In this document: positions 57,735-64,000 of the stretch, piece by piece
Layout: each line of letters opens with the position of its first letter
How positions within the stretch are numbered: the stretch's first letter is position 1
Source of the DNA: Hymenobacter polaris
Lineage (GTDB): Bacteria; Bacteroidota; Bacteroidia; Cytophagales; Hymenobacteraceae
Direction of reading: 5' to 3'
Length of the DNA stretch: 64,000 bases
Assembly: GCF_012927305.1 (NCBI RefSeq)
Contig: NZ_JABBGH010000003.1
Location: 744,001 to 808,000 of the forward strand
The notes under the pieces: generated by a model
Seen by the model: the letters and a program-made list of their open reading frames with translations, nothing else
Databases searched by the model: none
What the model was told of the DNA's origin: nothing
Made by a program: the position numbers and the translations under genes

Positions 57735-58469
57735 ATGGTCGCTTCCGCCACGCCGTTCGTCATTCAAACCCAGGATATTGCCAAGGAGTACGTGATGGGC
57801 ACCGAGCACATCCATGCCCTGCGCTCGGTGAGCATCGACATCAGGCGCGGCGAGTACGTGGCCTTTATGGGGCCGTCGGGCTCGGGCAAAAGCACGCTCA
57901 TGAACATTGTGGGCTGCCTCGACACGCCCAGCAGCGGGCGCTACGTGCTGAACGGGCAGGACGTGAGCCGCATGAGCGACAACCAGCTGGCCGAGGTGCG
58001 CAACAAGGAAATCGGCTTTGTTTTCCAAACCTTCAACCTGCTGCCGCGCGCTACGGCCCTGGAAAACGTGGCCCTGCCACTCATTTACGCCGGCCTAAGT
58101 AAGCGCGAGCGCACCGAAAAAGCCTTGGAAGCCCTGCGCTCGGTGGGCCTGGCCGACCGCGCCGGCCACCGCCCCAACGAGCTAAGCGGCGGCCAGCGCC
58201 AGCGCGTAGCCATTGCCCGCGCCCTCGTCAACGTGCCCAGCGTGCTGCTAGCCGACGAACCCACCGGCGCCCTCGACTCGAAAACCAGCTACGAGATAAT
58301 GGGTTTGTTTGAAGCGCTTTACGCTAAGGGCAACACCATCATCATGGTAACCCACGAGGAGGATATTGCCCACTACGCCCACCGCATTGTGCGCCTGCGC
58401 GACGGCCTCATCGAAACCGATGAGGTAAACCAATCCATCAGCAAGCCGCTGGTTGCTTCGGAGGCCTAG
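57735..58469 (+). CDS. ABC transporter ATP-binding protein, MacB/LolD type
   Basis: A 244-residue ATPase. Walker A is GPSGSGKST (residues 46-54), the Q-loop is FVFQTFNLLPRAT, the signature LSGGQRQRVAIA and Walker B VLLADEPTGALD, with the H-loop VTHEE. The close similarity of the region before Walker A (RSVSIDIRRGEYVAFMG) places it with MacB/LolD exporters of lipoproteins, peptides or antibiotics. No FtsX/MacB-type permease is next to it in the window, so the partner must be elsewhere. Start ATG 57735 is the only sensible one. Confidence 0.93.
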   Translation: MVASATPFVIQTQDIAKEYVMGTEHIHALRSVSIDIRRGEYVAFMGPSGSGKSTLMNIVGCLDTPSSGRYVLNGQDVSRMSDNQLAEVRNKEIGFVFQTFNLLPRATALENVALPLIYAGLSKRERTEKALEALRSVGLADRAGHRPNELSGGQRQRVAIARALVNVPSVLLADEPTGALDSKTSYEIMGLFEALYAKGNTIIMVTHEEDIAHYAHRIVRLRDGLIETDEVNQSISKPLVASEA

Positions 58470-58589
58470 CGGCAAAACGGGCTGCCGCGGCCGCTTTGGC
58501 TCGGCCAACCACCCCTAGGCCCCACCCGCGTAGCCAGCGAGCCGTCGGCGAGCGTATCCGCGGAATCCGTTAAATCCGTTAAATCTGCG

Positions 58590-59141
58590 ATGAAGATATA
58601 TACCAAAACCGGCGACCAGGGCCTGACTTCGCTTATTGGCGGGGTGCGGGTGCCCAAGTCGAGCCTGCGCATCGACTGCTACGGCACCGTAGACGAGCTG
58701 AACTCCTACCTGGGCTTACTGCGCGACCAGGACGTGAACGCCCCGCGGCGCGACTTGCTCAAGGAAATTCAGGACCGGCTGTTCACCATTGGCTCGCACC
58801 TAGCCACCGACCCTGGCCAGGAGCCCCGCCGGCGCCTGCCCGACCTGCACCCCGCCGACGTAACCCTGCTGGAAACCGAGATGGACCGCATGGACGGCAA
58901 CTTGGCGCCGCTGCGCGAGTTTGTGCTGCCCGGCGGGCACCCGGCGGTGTCGTTTGCGCACGTGGCGCGCTGCGTGTGCCGCCGCGCCGAGCGCCTGGCC
59001 GTGCAGCTGCGCGAGGAAGCGCCGGTGGAGGACCTGGTGGTGATGTACCTGAACCGGCTATCCGACTACCTCTTCGTGCTGAGCCGCCAGATGGCCCACG
59101 ACCTGGGCGTGCCCGAAGTAACCTGGAAGCCCAGGGTGTGA
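58590..59141 (+). CDS. cobO: Cob(I)yrinic acid a,c-diamide adenosyltransferase (PduO-type)
   Basis: A 183-residue enzyme that makes adenosylcobalamin. The ATP-binding N-terminus MKIYTKTGDQGLTSLIGGVR is present, followed by DCYGTVDELNSYLGLLRD, then FVLPGGHPAVSFAHVARCVC and RRAERLAVQLREEAP and YLNRLSDYLFVLSRQM, all typical of PduO/ACA family. No cobalamin riboswitch is apparent in the 120 bp upstream, which contain a direct repeat (CCGTTAAAT twice). It is not next to other cobalamin genes, suggesting salvage use. The gene symbol is used in the loose sense (PduO-type family, not the CobA fold). Confidence 0.9.
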   Translation: MKIYTKTGDQGLTSLIGGVRVPKSSLRIDCYGTVDELNSYLGLLRDQDVNAPRRDLLKEIQDRLFTIGSHLATDPGQEPRRRLPDLHPADVTLLETEMDRMDGNLAPLREFVLPGGHPAVSFAHVARCVCRRAERLAVQLREEAPVEDLVVMYLNRLSDYLFVLSRQMAHDLGVPEVTWKPRV

Positions 59142-59290
59142 GGTAGGGCGCCCGCGCAGCCCTAGGGGCGGCCGCGCCGTAAGAAGGTAGGCCAGGCGGC
59201 GCGCGGCTGGTCATGCCCGCTTGCCTGCTACCGCCGCCGTACCTTGCGGCCCCAATCCCACCCACTCTTTTTTACCTTTCCCTGACTACT

Positions 59291-60361
59291 ATGCTCGATA
59301 CCTTTGCCATCGACATTGAGCCGGTCATCACCTCGCGCATTGGCGAGATGGACCCGGACCGCCTGGAATTCGGCAAGCTCTTCGCCGACCACATGCTCAC
59401 GGCCGAGTATGCCGATGGCGAGTGGCAGGCGCCGCGCATTCGGCCGTATGGCCCGCTCAGCATCAGCCCGGCCACTTCGGCGCTGCACTACGGGCAGGCC
59501 ATTTTTGAGGGCCAGAAGGCATATCGCCAGGCCGATGGCAGCGTGGCCATCTTCCGGCCCCAGGCCAACTGGCAGCGCTTCAACCACTCGGCCGAGCGCA
59601 TGGCCATGCCCACCATCCCCGAAGATATTTTCGTGCAAGGCATGCGCGAGCTGGTGAGGCAGGACGCCAGCTGGGTGCCCAGCCGCCCCGGCAGCTCGCT
59701 CTACCTGCGGCCCTACATGTTTGCCACCGATGGCTTTCTGGGGGTGCGCCCGTCGGCCACATACCATTTCGGCATCATTACCTGCCCGGTGTCGGCCTTT
59801 TTCGGCCAGCCGCTGCGCGTGCGCTTCGAGCAGAAGTACGTGCGCGCCGCCGCGGGCGGGGCGGGCTACGCCAAAAACGCCGGCAACTACGGCGCCGCCA
59901 TGCTGCCTAGCTCCCTGGCCCAGCGCGAAGGCTACCACCAGCTGCTGTGGACCGACGCCTCGGAGCACCAGTACGTAGAGGAATCGGGCGCGATGAACGT
60001 CATGTTTGTTATTGATGGCGTGCTGGTTACGCCCGCGCTGTCCACCTCTATCCTCGACGGCATCACGCGCCGCTCGGTGCTGGAGCTGGCCCGCGACTGG
60101 GGCATGCCCACGGAGGAGCGCCGCGTGTCAAGCCGCGAGATTGTAGCGGCCCTAGGCCAGGGCAAGCTGCAAGAAGCCTTTGGCGTGGGCACGGCCGCTA
60201 CCATCGCGCCCATTGCCATCATTGGCCACGAAGGCCACGACTATACCCTGCCCGAAGTGCCGGCCGATGCTTTTTCGCGCCGCGTGGGGGCCGCCCTGGA
60301 GGCCATTCGCACCGGCCAGGCGCCCGACCCGCACCACTGGATGGTGCCGGTGCAAGGCTAG
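59291..60361 (+). CDS. ilvE: Branched-chain amino-acid aminotransferase
   Basis: A 356-residue PLP enzyme that interconverts leucine, isoleucine and valine with their oxo-acids. The PLP lysine is Lys195 in the motif GYAKNAGNYGAAML; upstream are FGKLFADHML, HYGQAIFEGQKAYR and ADGSVAIFRPQANWQRF. ESGAMNVMFV (residue 236) and a TPALSTSILDGITRRSVLEL block complete the class IV aminotransferase fold. ATG 59291 is preferred over the leading codons at 59213. A hairpin pair follows. Located between cobO and prfB on the same strand. Confidence 0.95.
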   Translation: MLDTFAIDIEPVITSRIGEMDPDRLEFGKLFADHMLTAEYADGEWQAPRIRPYGPLSISPATSALHYGQAIFEGQKAYRQADGSVAIFRPQANWQRFNHSAERMAMPTIPEDIFVQGMRELVRQDASWVPSRPGSSLYLRPYMFATDGFLGVRPSATYHFGIITCPVSAFFGQPLRVRFEQKYVRAAAGGAGYAKNAGNYGAAMLPSSLAQREGYHQLLWTDASEHQYVEESGAMNVMFVIDGVLVTPALSTSILDGITRRSVLELARDWGMPTEERRVSSREIVAALGQGKLQEAFGVGTAATIAPIAIIGHEGHDYTLPEVPADAFSRRVGAALEAIRTGQAPDPHHWMVPVQG

Positions 60362-60369
60362 TAAACGCA

Positions 60370-60439
60370 GGCAGCCCTAGGCCATTGCTAGGGCTGCAAG
60401 GCTTAAAAGGCCGGCCGGAATCCCTGGCTGGCCTTTTTT
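60370..60439 (+). terminator. Two hairpins after ilvE, the first using a CCTAGG core
   Basis: 60370-60396 is a perfect hairpin (GCAGCCCTAG, loop GCCATTG, CTAGGGCTGC). 60406-60439 is a second (GGCCGGC ... GCTGGCC, one G:U, then TTTTTT) and is the better terminator. Both lie just past the ilvE stop. Confidence 0.8.
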
Positions 60440-60443
60440 GTTC

Positions 60444-60451
60444 GACCTTTG
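60444..60451 (+). promoter_or_regulatory. -7-like element GACCTTTG of prfB
   Basis: GACCTTTG, 58 nt before the prfB ATG; the same motif as at dapF and murF-alr. Confidence 0.45.
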
Positions 60452-60509
60452 CCGTGTGCGGCTTTGCCACTGGGGCAAACCAGGCACTCACTCATTTTCT
60501 CACTTACAG

Positions 60510-61587
60510 ATGACCCAAGACCAGATACGGGACTTGAAGGGCCGCGCCGAGGCCCTGAGGAGGTACCTTTGACTACGATACCCGCAAAGAACAAGTAACG
60601 GCCGCCGAGGCCGAAACCCTGGCCCCTGATTTTTGGGACGACTCGAAAGCCGCCGAAGCCAAGCTCAAGGAAATCAAGGGAATTAAAACTTGGACCGACG
60701 ACTACGAGGCGGTGCAGGCTGCCGTGGCCGACACGGAGGTGCTCTACGACTTTTACCGCGAGGGCGAAGCCAGCGAGGCCGATATTCAGGCTGAGTACGA
60801 CGCCACGCAGGCCAAGGTAGAGGCGCTGGAGTTCAAGCGCATGCTTTCGGACGAGGAAGACCAGTTGCCCGCCGTGCTGGAAATAAACCCCGGCGCCGGC
60901 GGCACCGAAAGCCAGGATTGGGCCGAGATGCTGATGCGCATGTACATCATGTGGGGCGAAAGCCACGGCTTCACGGTGCGGCAGCTCAGCTACCAGCCCG
61001 GCGAGGGCGCGGGCATCAAGTCGGCCTCGCTGGAAATCGACGGGCCGTTTGCCTACGGCTACCTCAAGAGCGAGATTGGCGTGCACCGGCTGGTGCGCAT
61101 GTCGCCCTTCGACAGCAGCGGGCGGCGGCACACGTCGTTCGCGTCGGTATTTGCCTACCCGGTGGTCGATGACACCATCAACATTGAGATTAATCCCGCC
61201 GACATCAGCTGGGATACTTTCCGGGCCGGCGGCGCGGGCGGCCAGAACGTGAACAAGGTGGAAACCGCCGTGCGCCTCACCCATGCGCCCAGCGGCATCA
61301 TCATCGCCGTGCAGATTGAGCGCTCGCAGCTTATGAACAAGGAGCACGCCCTGCGCATGCTGCGCTCGCGCCTCTACCAGCAGGAGCTGGACAAGCGCAA
61401 CGCCGAGCGCGACAAAGTGGAAGCCACCAAGAAGCGCATCGACTTCGGCTCGCAAATTCGCAACTACGTGCTGCATCCCTACAAACTCATCAAGGACCTA
61501 CGCACTGGCATCGAGCGCACCGACGTGCAGAACGTGCTGGATGGCGACCTGGACGAGTATATCAAAGGGTACTTGATGCAGAACTAG
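60510..61587 (+). CDS. prfB: Peptide chain release factor 2 (programmed +1 frameshift)
   Basis: Release factor for UGA/UAA, about 358 residues. Translation begins at ATG 60510, reads 20 codons to CTT, meets TGA at 60570-60572, and continues after a +1 shift (GAC at 60571) to 61587. The SPF recognition motif is at 198-200 (RMSPFDS) and GGQ is at 243-245 (AGGAGGQNVNKVE). The shift site is AGGAGG-TAC-CTT-TGA-C, with perfect spacing as in the E. coli gene (see separate feature). The part downstream of the frameshift alone would appear as a truncated ORF from about 60712. A bidirectional terminator follows. Confidence 0.96.
60555..60573 (+). promoter_or_regulatory. prfB: Programmed frameshift site in prfB
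   Basis: The internal Shine-Dalgarno AGGAGG is followed by TAC, the slippery CTT and the in-frame TGA, then C: the same order and spacing as the classical RF2 autoregulation site. When RF2 is scarce, the ribosome slips +1 on CTT instead of ending at TGA. Notably the organism otherwise shows few SD sequences, but the anti-SD interaction is retained here. The string TACCTTTG in it also equals the -7 promoter consensus. Confidence 0.93.
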
Positions 61588-61636
61588 CCCCTAGGGCTGG
61601 CAGCTACCTTAGGGGCTGCCTTGGCCCTAGGCGCAT

Positions 61637-61668
61637 AAAAAAGGGCCACCCAGCTGGGTGGCCCTTTT
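61637..61668. terminator. Bidirectional terminator between prfB and the SusD-like gene
   Basis: AAAAAAGGGCCACCCAG pairs with CTGGGTGGCCCTTTT with almost no loop. It serves convergent prfB and the SusD-like gene. Confidence 0.88.
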
Positions 61669-61689
61669 CGTTTTAGGAGGTGTAGCACC

Positions 61690-63390
61690 TTAGTCTACCA
61701 CGTCCCAGAAAATCTTGGTGTACTGCGTAACGCCGGCCGGCACGTTGGCCGCGTTGGTGCTCACTTCGCTCAGCGGGTAGAACAAGCGCGTGGGCAGCTT
61801 GTCGGCGCGCGGCGACTGCGACTGCGTAGAAGCTACCTGCGACAGGTTCGGCTGGGCGCTGCGACGGTAGTCATCCCAGGCTTCAACGCTGGCAACGGAA
61901 TTCATCGCCAGGTATTTCTGGTAGATGATGATGGCTTGCTTGCCCAGCGCGCCGTTGCTAGTAGCCGCGTCATAGCTCACCAGCGGGTTGCTAGCGTTGG
62001 AGCCACCAGCATTCGTGGTAGCAACGAACGTGTTGTACTGCGAGATACCAGCCGCACCAGCCGTCGTTAGAGCAGACAAAGTAGAGGCGTTAATCGTAGC
62101 ATTCGTCGTAGCCGCTGCCCGGTAAAAGTAGATAAAGGAAGCTTTGATACCGTCAAGGTAATCTGCCTTAGCCTGAGTATCCCCACCAGGCAGCAGTCCG
62201 CGGGTTTCGGCTTCAGCTTTCGAGAAGAGTTGCTCCGATAGCAACATCAGCGCGGTAGGAGCATTCAGGCCCTTGATGATGCCTCCGCTGGCAGCGGTAG
62301 AGTTAGCTCCCAAAAAGCGCGAAGCCGTCGGCAAAGACTCCGTGGGGGCGTTGAAAGCGGGCGAGTTGCTTTCGCCCGGCCGGGCCCCTACGTACTGTGC
62401 AGCCGATGCCCCATTTACGAGGCGCGCTCCCATCGTGTACAGCTGCGAAACCCGCGGGTCATTATTGTTGAGGTACTGGTTGATAATGAACTGCGTCGGA
62501 ATCTGGTAGCTCCGCTCGGTAGCCCCCGTGCCCGACGGCGTGAAAGCGTAGCGGGTATAGAGGGGGTTCTGTTGGCCGGTATTCTGAGCGTAGCCAGGTT
62601 GCGCTACTACGTCGGAAGTGATAAAATCGCCACCGTTATCGGCCACGCTGGCTTGCAGCGCAGTCATCTGCTGCGTGATATAGGTGTTCAGCGTAGCGTC
62701 ATTGGTTTGCGACTCGCGCAGCAAGATGCGTAGCTTTAGCGAATTGGCAAACTGGCGCCATTTCAGCATGTTACCGCCAAACACGATGTCTTCGCTGCTC
62801 ACTGCCCGCGGCGTAAAAGTAGAGGTAGCCGTAGCATCCGTGGCTTTGATGTCAGCAATTGCCCCGGTCAGCTGCACGATAAGGTCCTTGTAAATGTCGG
62901 CCGCCTTATCGTAAGTAGGAGCGGTCTGGCCTAGGCCCTTTAGCGCCTGCGTATAAGGTATGTCGCCATACTCATCTACCAGCAGCAGAAAGTTGTACAC
63001 TTTCATGATGCGCGCAATAGCCGCGTGGTAAGGGTAGCCGTTGGCCGAGCCGTTGGTTTGAATCTGAGCGTAGTCCTCCAGGTTGTCGTAAGTGCCATCC
63101 CAGAGGCCGGCGTAGTACGAAGACGAATAGTTGTAAGTCAGCTCTTCGCCGTAGCCGCTCACTACCCCCGTCTTGCCCCAGTAGCCGGCTGCCCAGCTGG
63201 CGTAGCTATTGTAGCTGGGGTTGTTGCCCGTGTAGTTGGCGGCCGTGGTAGCCAGAGCCGAGGCCAGCTGAGCATCGGGCGTTACCGCGGTCAGGCTATT
63301 CGGATTCTGGTTGATGTCGATAAACGACGAGCAGCCGCTGGTAGCGATACTAAGCGCGCCCGCAGCAAGTGCTATAACGTAATTCTTCAT
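61690..63390 (-). CDS. SusD/RagB-family nutrient-binding lipoprotein (second locus)
   Basis: A 566-residue surface lipoprotein, longer than the one at 35160. The lipobox is SGC in ALSIATSGCSS, cysteine near residue 20; NQNPNSLTAVTPDAQLASAL follows. The helix IARIMKVYNFLLLVDEYGDIPY (near 125-147) and GGNMLKWRQFANSLKLRILLRE (near 205) are the SusD-like 2 family markers. The C-terminus has QKYLAMNSVASVEAWDDYRR and LPTRLFYPLSEVSTN. Together with the receptor fragment at 63400 it forms a second SusCD transporter. The ligand is unknown. The gap between the two genes is 9 bp. Confidence 0.95.
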   Translation of the reverse strand: MKNYVIALAAGALSIATSGCSSFIDINQNPNSLTAVTPDAQLASALATTAANYTGNNPSYNSYASWAAGYWGKTGVVSGYGEELTYNYSSSYYAGLWDGTYDNLEDYAQIQTNGSANGYPYHAAIARIMKVYNFLLLVDEYGDIPYTQALKGLGQTAPTYDKAADIYKDLIVQLTGAIADIKATDATATSTFTPRAVSSEDIVFGGNMLKWRQFANSLKLRILLRESQTNDATLNTYITQQMTALQASVADNGGDFITSDVVAQPGYAQNTGQQNPLYTRYAFTPSGTGATERSYQIPTQFIINQYLNNNDPRVSQLYTMGARLVNGASAAQYVGARPGESNSPAFNAPTESLPTASRFLGANSTAASGGIIKGLNAPTALMLLSEQLFSKAEAETRGLLPGGDTQAKADYLDGIKASFIYFYRAAATTNATINASTLSALTTAGAAGISQYNTFVATTNAGGSNASNPLVSYDAATSNGALGKQAIIIYQKYLAMNSVASVEAWDDYRRSAQPNLSQVASTQSQSPRADKLPTRLFYPLSEVSTNAANVPAGVTQYTKIFWDVVD

Positions 63391-63399
63391 AGGTAAGGC

Positions 63400-64000
63400 T
63401 TAGAAAGTTGCGTTGAGGCTAGCACCGTAAAACTTGGTCGGCGGCGTCTGTAGGTTGGTGTTGATACCGATAGCGTTGGAGTTGGAAAAGCTAAACTCGG
63501 GGTCAGTATAGATATTCTCCTTAGGCACCCAGGTTAACACGTTGCGGCCAAATACATTCAGCGACAGGCCTTTGATAACGCTCATCTTTGCCAGTACCGC
63601 AGCTGGTAGCGCGTAGCTAAGGGAAATCTCCCGAATCTTGAAGAAAGTTCCGGTGGTAACGTAGTTCTCGGCTACCGTGCGGTTCCAAGTCGAGTTCTGG
63701 GCCCAGAACTCAGCGCCACCCGGCGTTACGCCCGTGGTATTCGGAACGTAAGTAGCGCCGCCGTCAGTCGAGATAGCCGAGTTCGGATACACGAAGTTCT
63801 GGCGGTTGTACATCGCGCTGCGCGCGCCGCTACCCGTGAAGTCCAGGTCTTCGCCGATAGAATTGTACACCACGTAGCCCGTGCGCAATTCACCCTGACC
63901 CGAAAGCGTCAGGCCCTTGTACGAGATGGCGGCATTGAAGCCGTACTTATACTTCGGCTGGGTGTTGCCGAAGGTCTTTAGGTCGCCGGCCTTGAGCGGG
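63400..64000 (-). CDS. SusC/RagA-family TonB-linked receptor, C-terminal part (cut by window edge)
   Basis: The minus-strand frame is open to the right edge; about 199 codons are visible. It reads PKYKYGFNAAISYKGLTLSG, then LRTGYVVYNSIGEDLDFTG, VTTGTFFKIREISLSYALPA, LSLNVFGRNVLTWVPKENIY and PTKFYGASLNATF at the end, the usual C-terminal beta-barrel strands of SusC proteins. Start and TonB-binding plug lie beyond 64000. It precedes the SusD-like gene by 9 bp. Confidence 0.93.
   Translation of the reverse strand, partial: PLKAGDLKTFGNTQPKYKYGFNAAISYKGLTLSGQGELRTGYVVYNSIGEDLDFTGSGARSAMYNRQNFVYPNSAISTDGGATYVPNTTGVTPGGAEFWAQNSTWNRTVAENYVTTGTFFKIREISLSYALPAAVLAKMSVIKGLSLNVFGRNVLTWVPKENIYTDPEFSFSNSNAIGINTNLQTPPTKFYGASLNATF

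Noticed and set aside
58470..58589. Possible cobalamin riboswitch before cobO
   Set aside because: Only about 120 bp of space with a direct repeat CCGTTAAAT; no B12-box-like sequence is seen.
1..64000. tRNA, rRNA, CRISPR arrays, transposases, integrases
   Set aside because: No T-loop-like GGTTCGAATCC stretches, no regularly spaced identical repeats, and no transposase or integrase motifs were found by eye; a covariance-model search would be needed to exclude a diverged tRNA.

Overview
The window looks like chromosomal DNA of a high-GC member of the Bacteroidota, most likely Hymenobacter or a close relative in the Cytophagales. The signs are SusC/SusD outer-membrane pairs, a T9SS type A sorting domain, a fused MurF-alanine racemase, DUF4230, DUF2490, DUF4252 and DUF5686-type proteins, YfhO, a SecA of 1143 residues, few Shine-Dalgarno sequences, and TAnnTTTG-type -7 promoter elements close to start codons. 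I found no rRNA, tRNA, CRISPR array, prophage or transposase gene. Identifications rest on reading motifs by eye, without database searches.

Layout. 1-31.8 kb is mostly on the minus strand: a truncated IPT/TIG lipoprotein with a Tat-like signal, EamA transporter, divergent recX, DUF669-like protein, DUF4230 protein, a membrane glycosyltransferase, a D-cysteine desulfhydrase/ACC deaminase-like PLP enzyme, YfhO, HtrA/DegP protease, Hsp20, DUF2490, M20 amidohydrolase, deoC plus a SPOR lipoprotein, a T9SS propeller protein, secA, a tiny Arg/Tyr/Pro-rich secreted protein, epoxide hydrolase, UDP-galactopyranose mutase with a glycosyltransferase, dapF-GNAT, dtd, mltG, a DUF5686-like protein and an RNase D. 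32-36.5 kb is a plus-strand SusC-SusD pair. 36.6-39.7 kb holds a hypothetical gene and feoAB. 39.9-42.2 kb holds two paralogous carboxypeptidase-regulatory-like secreted proteins in tandem. 42.4-46.5 kb holds an alpha/beta hydrolase lacking its nucleophile and murF-alr. 46.7-61.6 kb is mostly plus strand: a TonB-dependent receptor, ALDH7-type dehydrogenase, NUDIX, plsC-like, gatC, a TPR membrane protein, a lone ABC ATPase, a cobalamin adenosyltransferase, ilvE and prfB (programmed frameshift). The window ends in a second SusC/SusD-like pair on the minus strand, cut off at the right edge.

Working together, the genes cover envelope building and protein traffic (SecA, DegP, MltG, MurF-Alr, glycosyltransferases, PlsC), nutrient import (two SusCD loci, a TonB receptor, FeoAB) and core metabolism (DapF, IlvE, DeoC, PrfB, GatC, Dtd).

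Two genome-wide patterns stand out. (1) The palindrome CCTAGG occurs about 98 times in 64 kb, about 46 of them as the octamer CCCTAGGG, although CTAG is normally rare in bacteria. It often sits at or just after stop codons. (2) A family of nine 80-120 bp perfect or near-perfect palindromes shares a GAAGCATCTCT core. Eight of the nine lie 5-31 bp beyond a stop codon, several with A/T tracts at the ends, so they look like mobile palindromes serving as bidirectional terminators.
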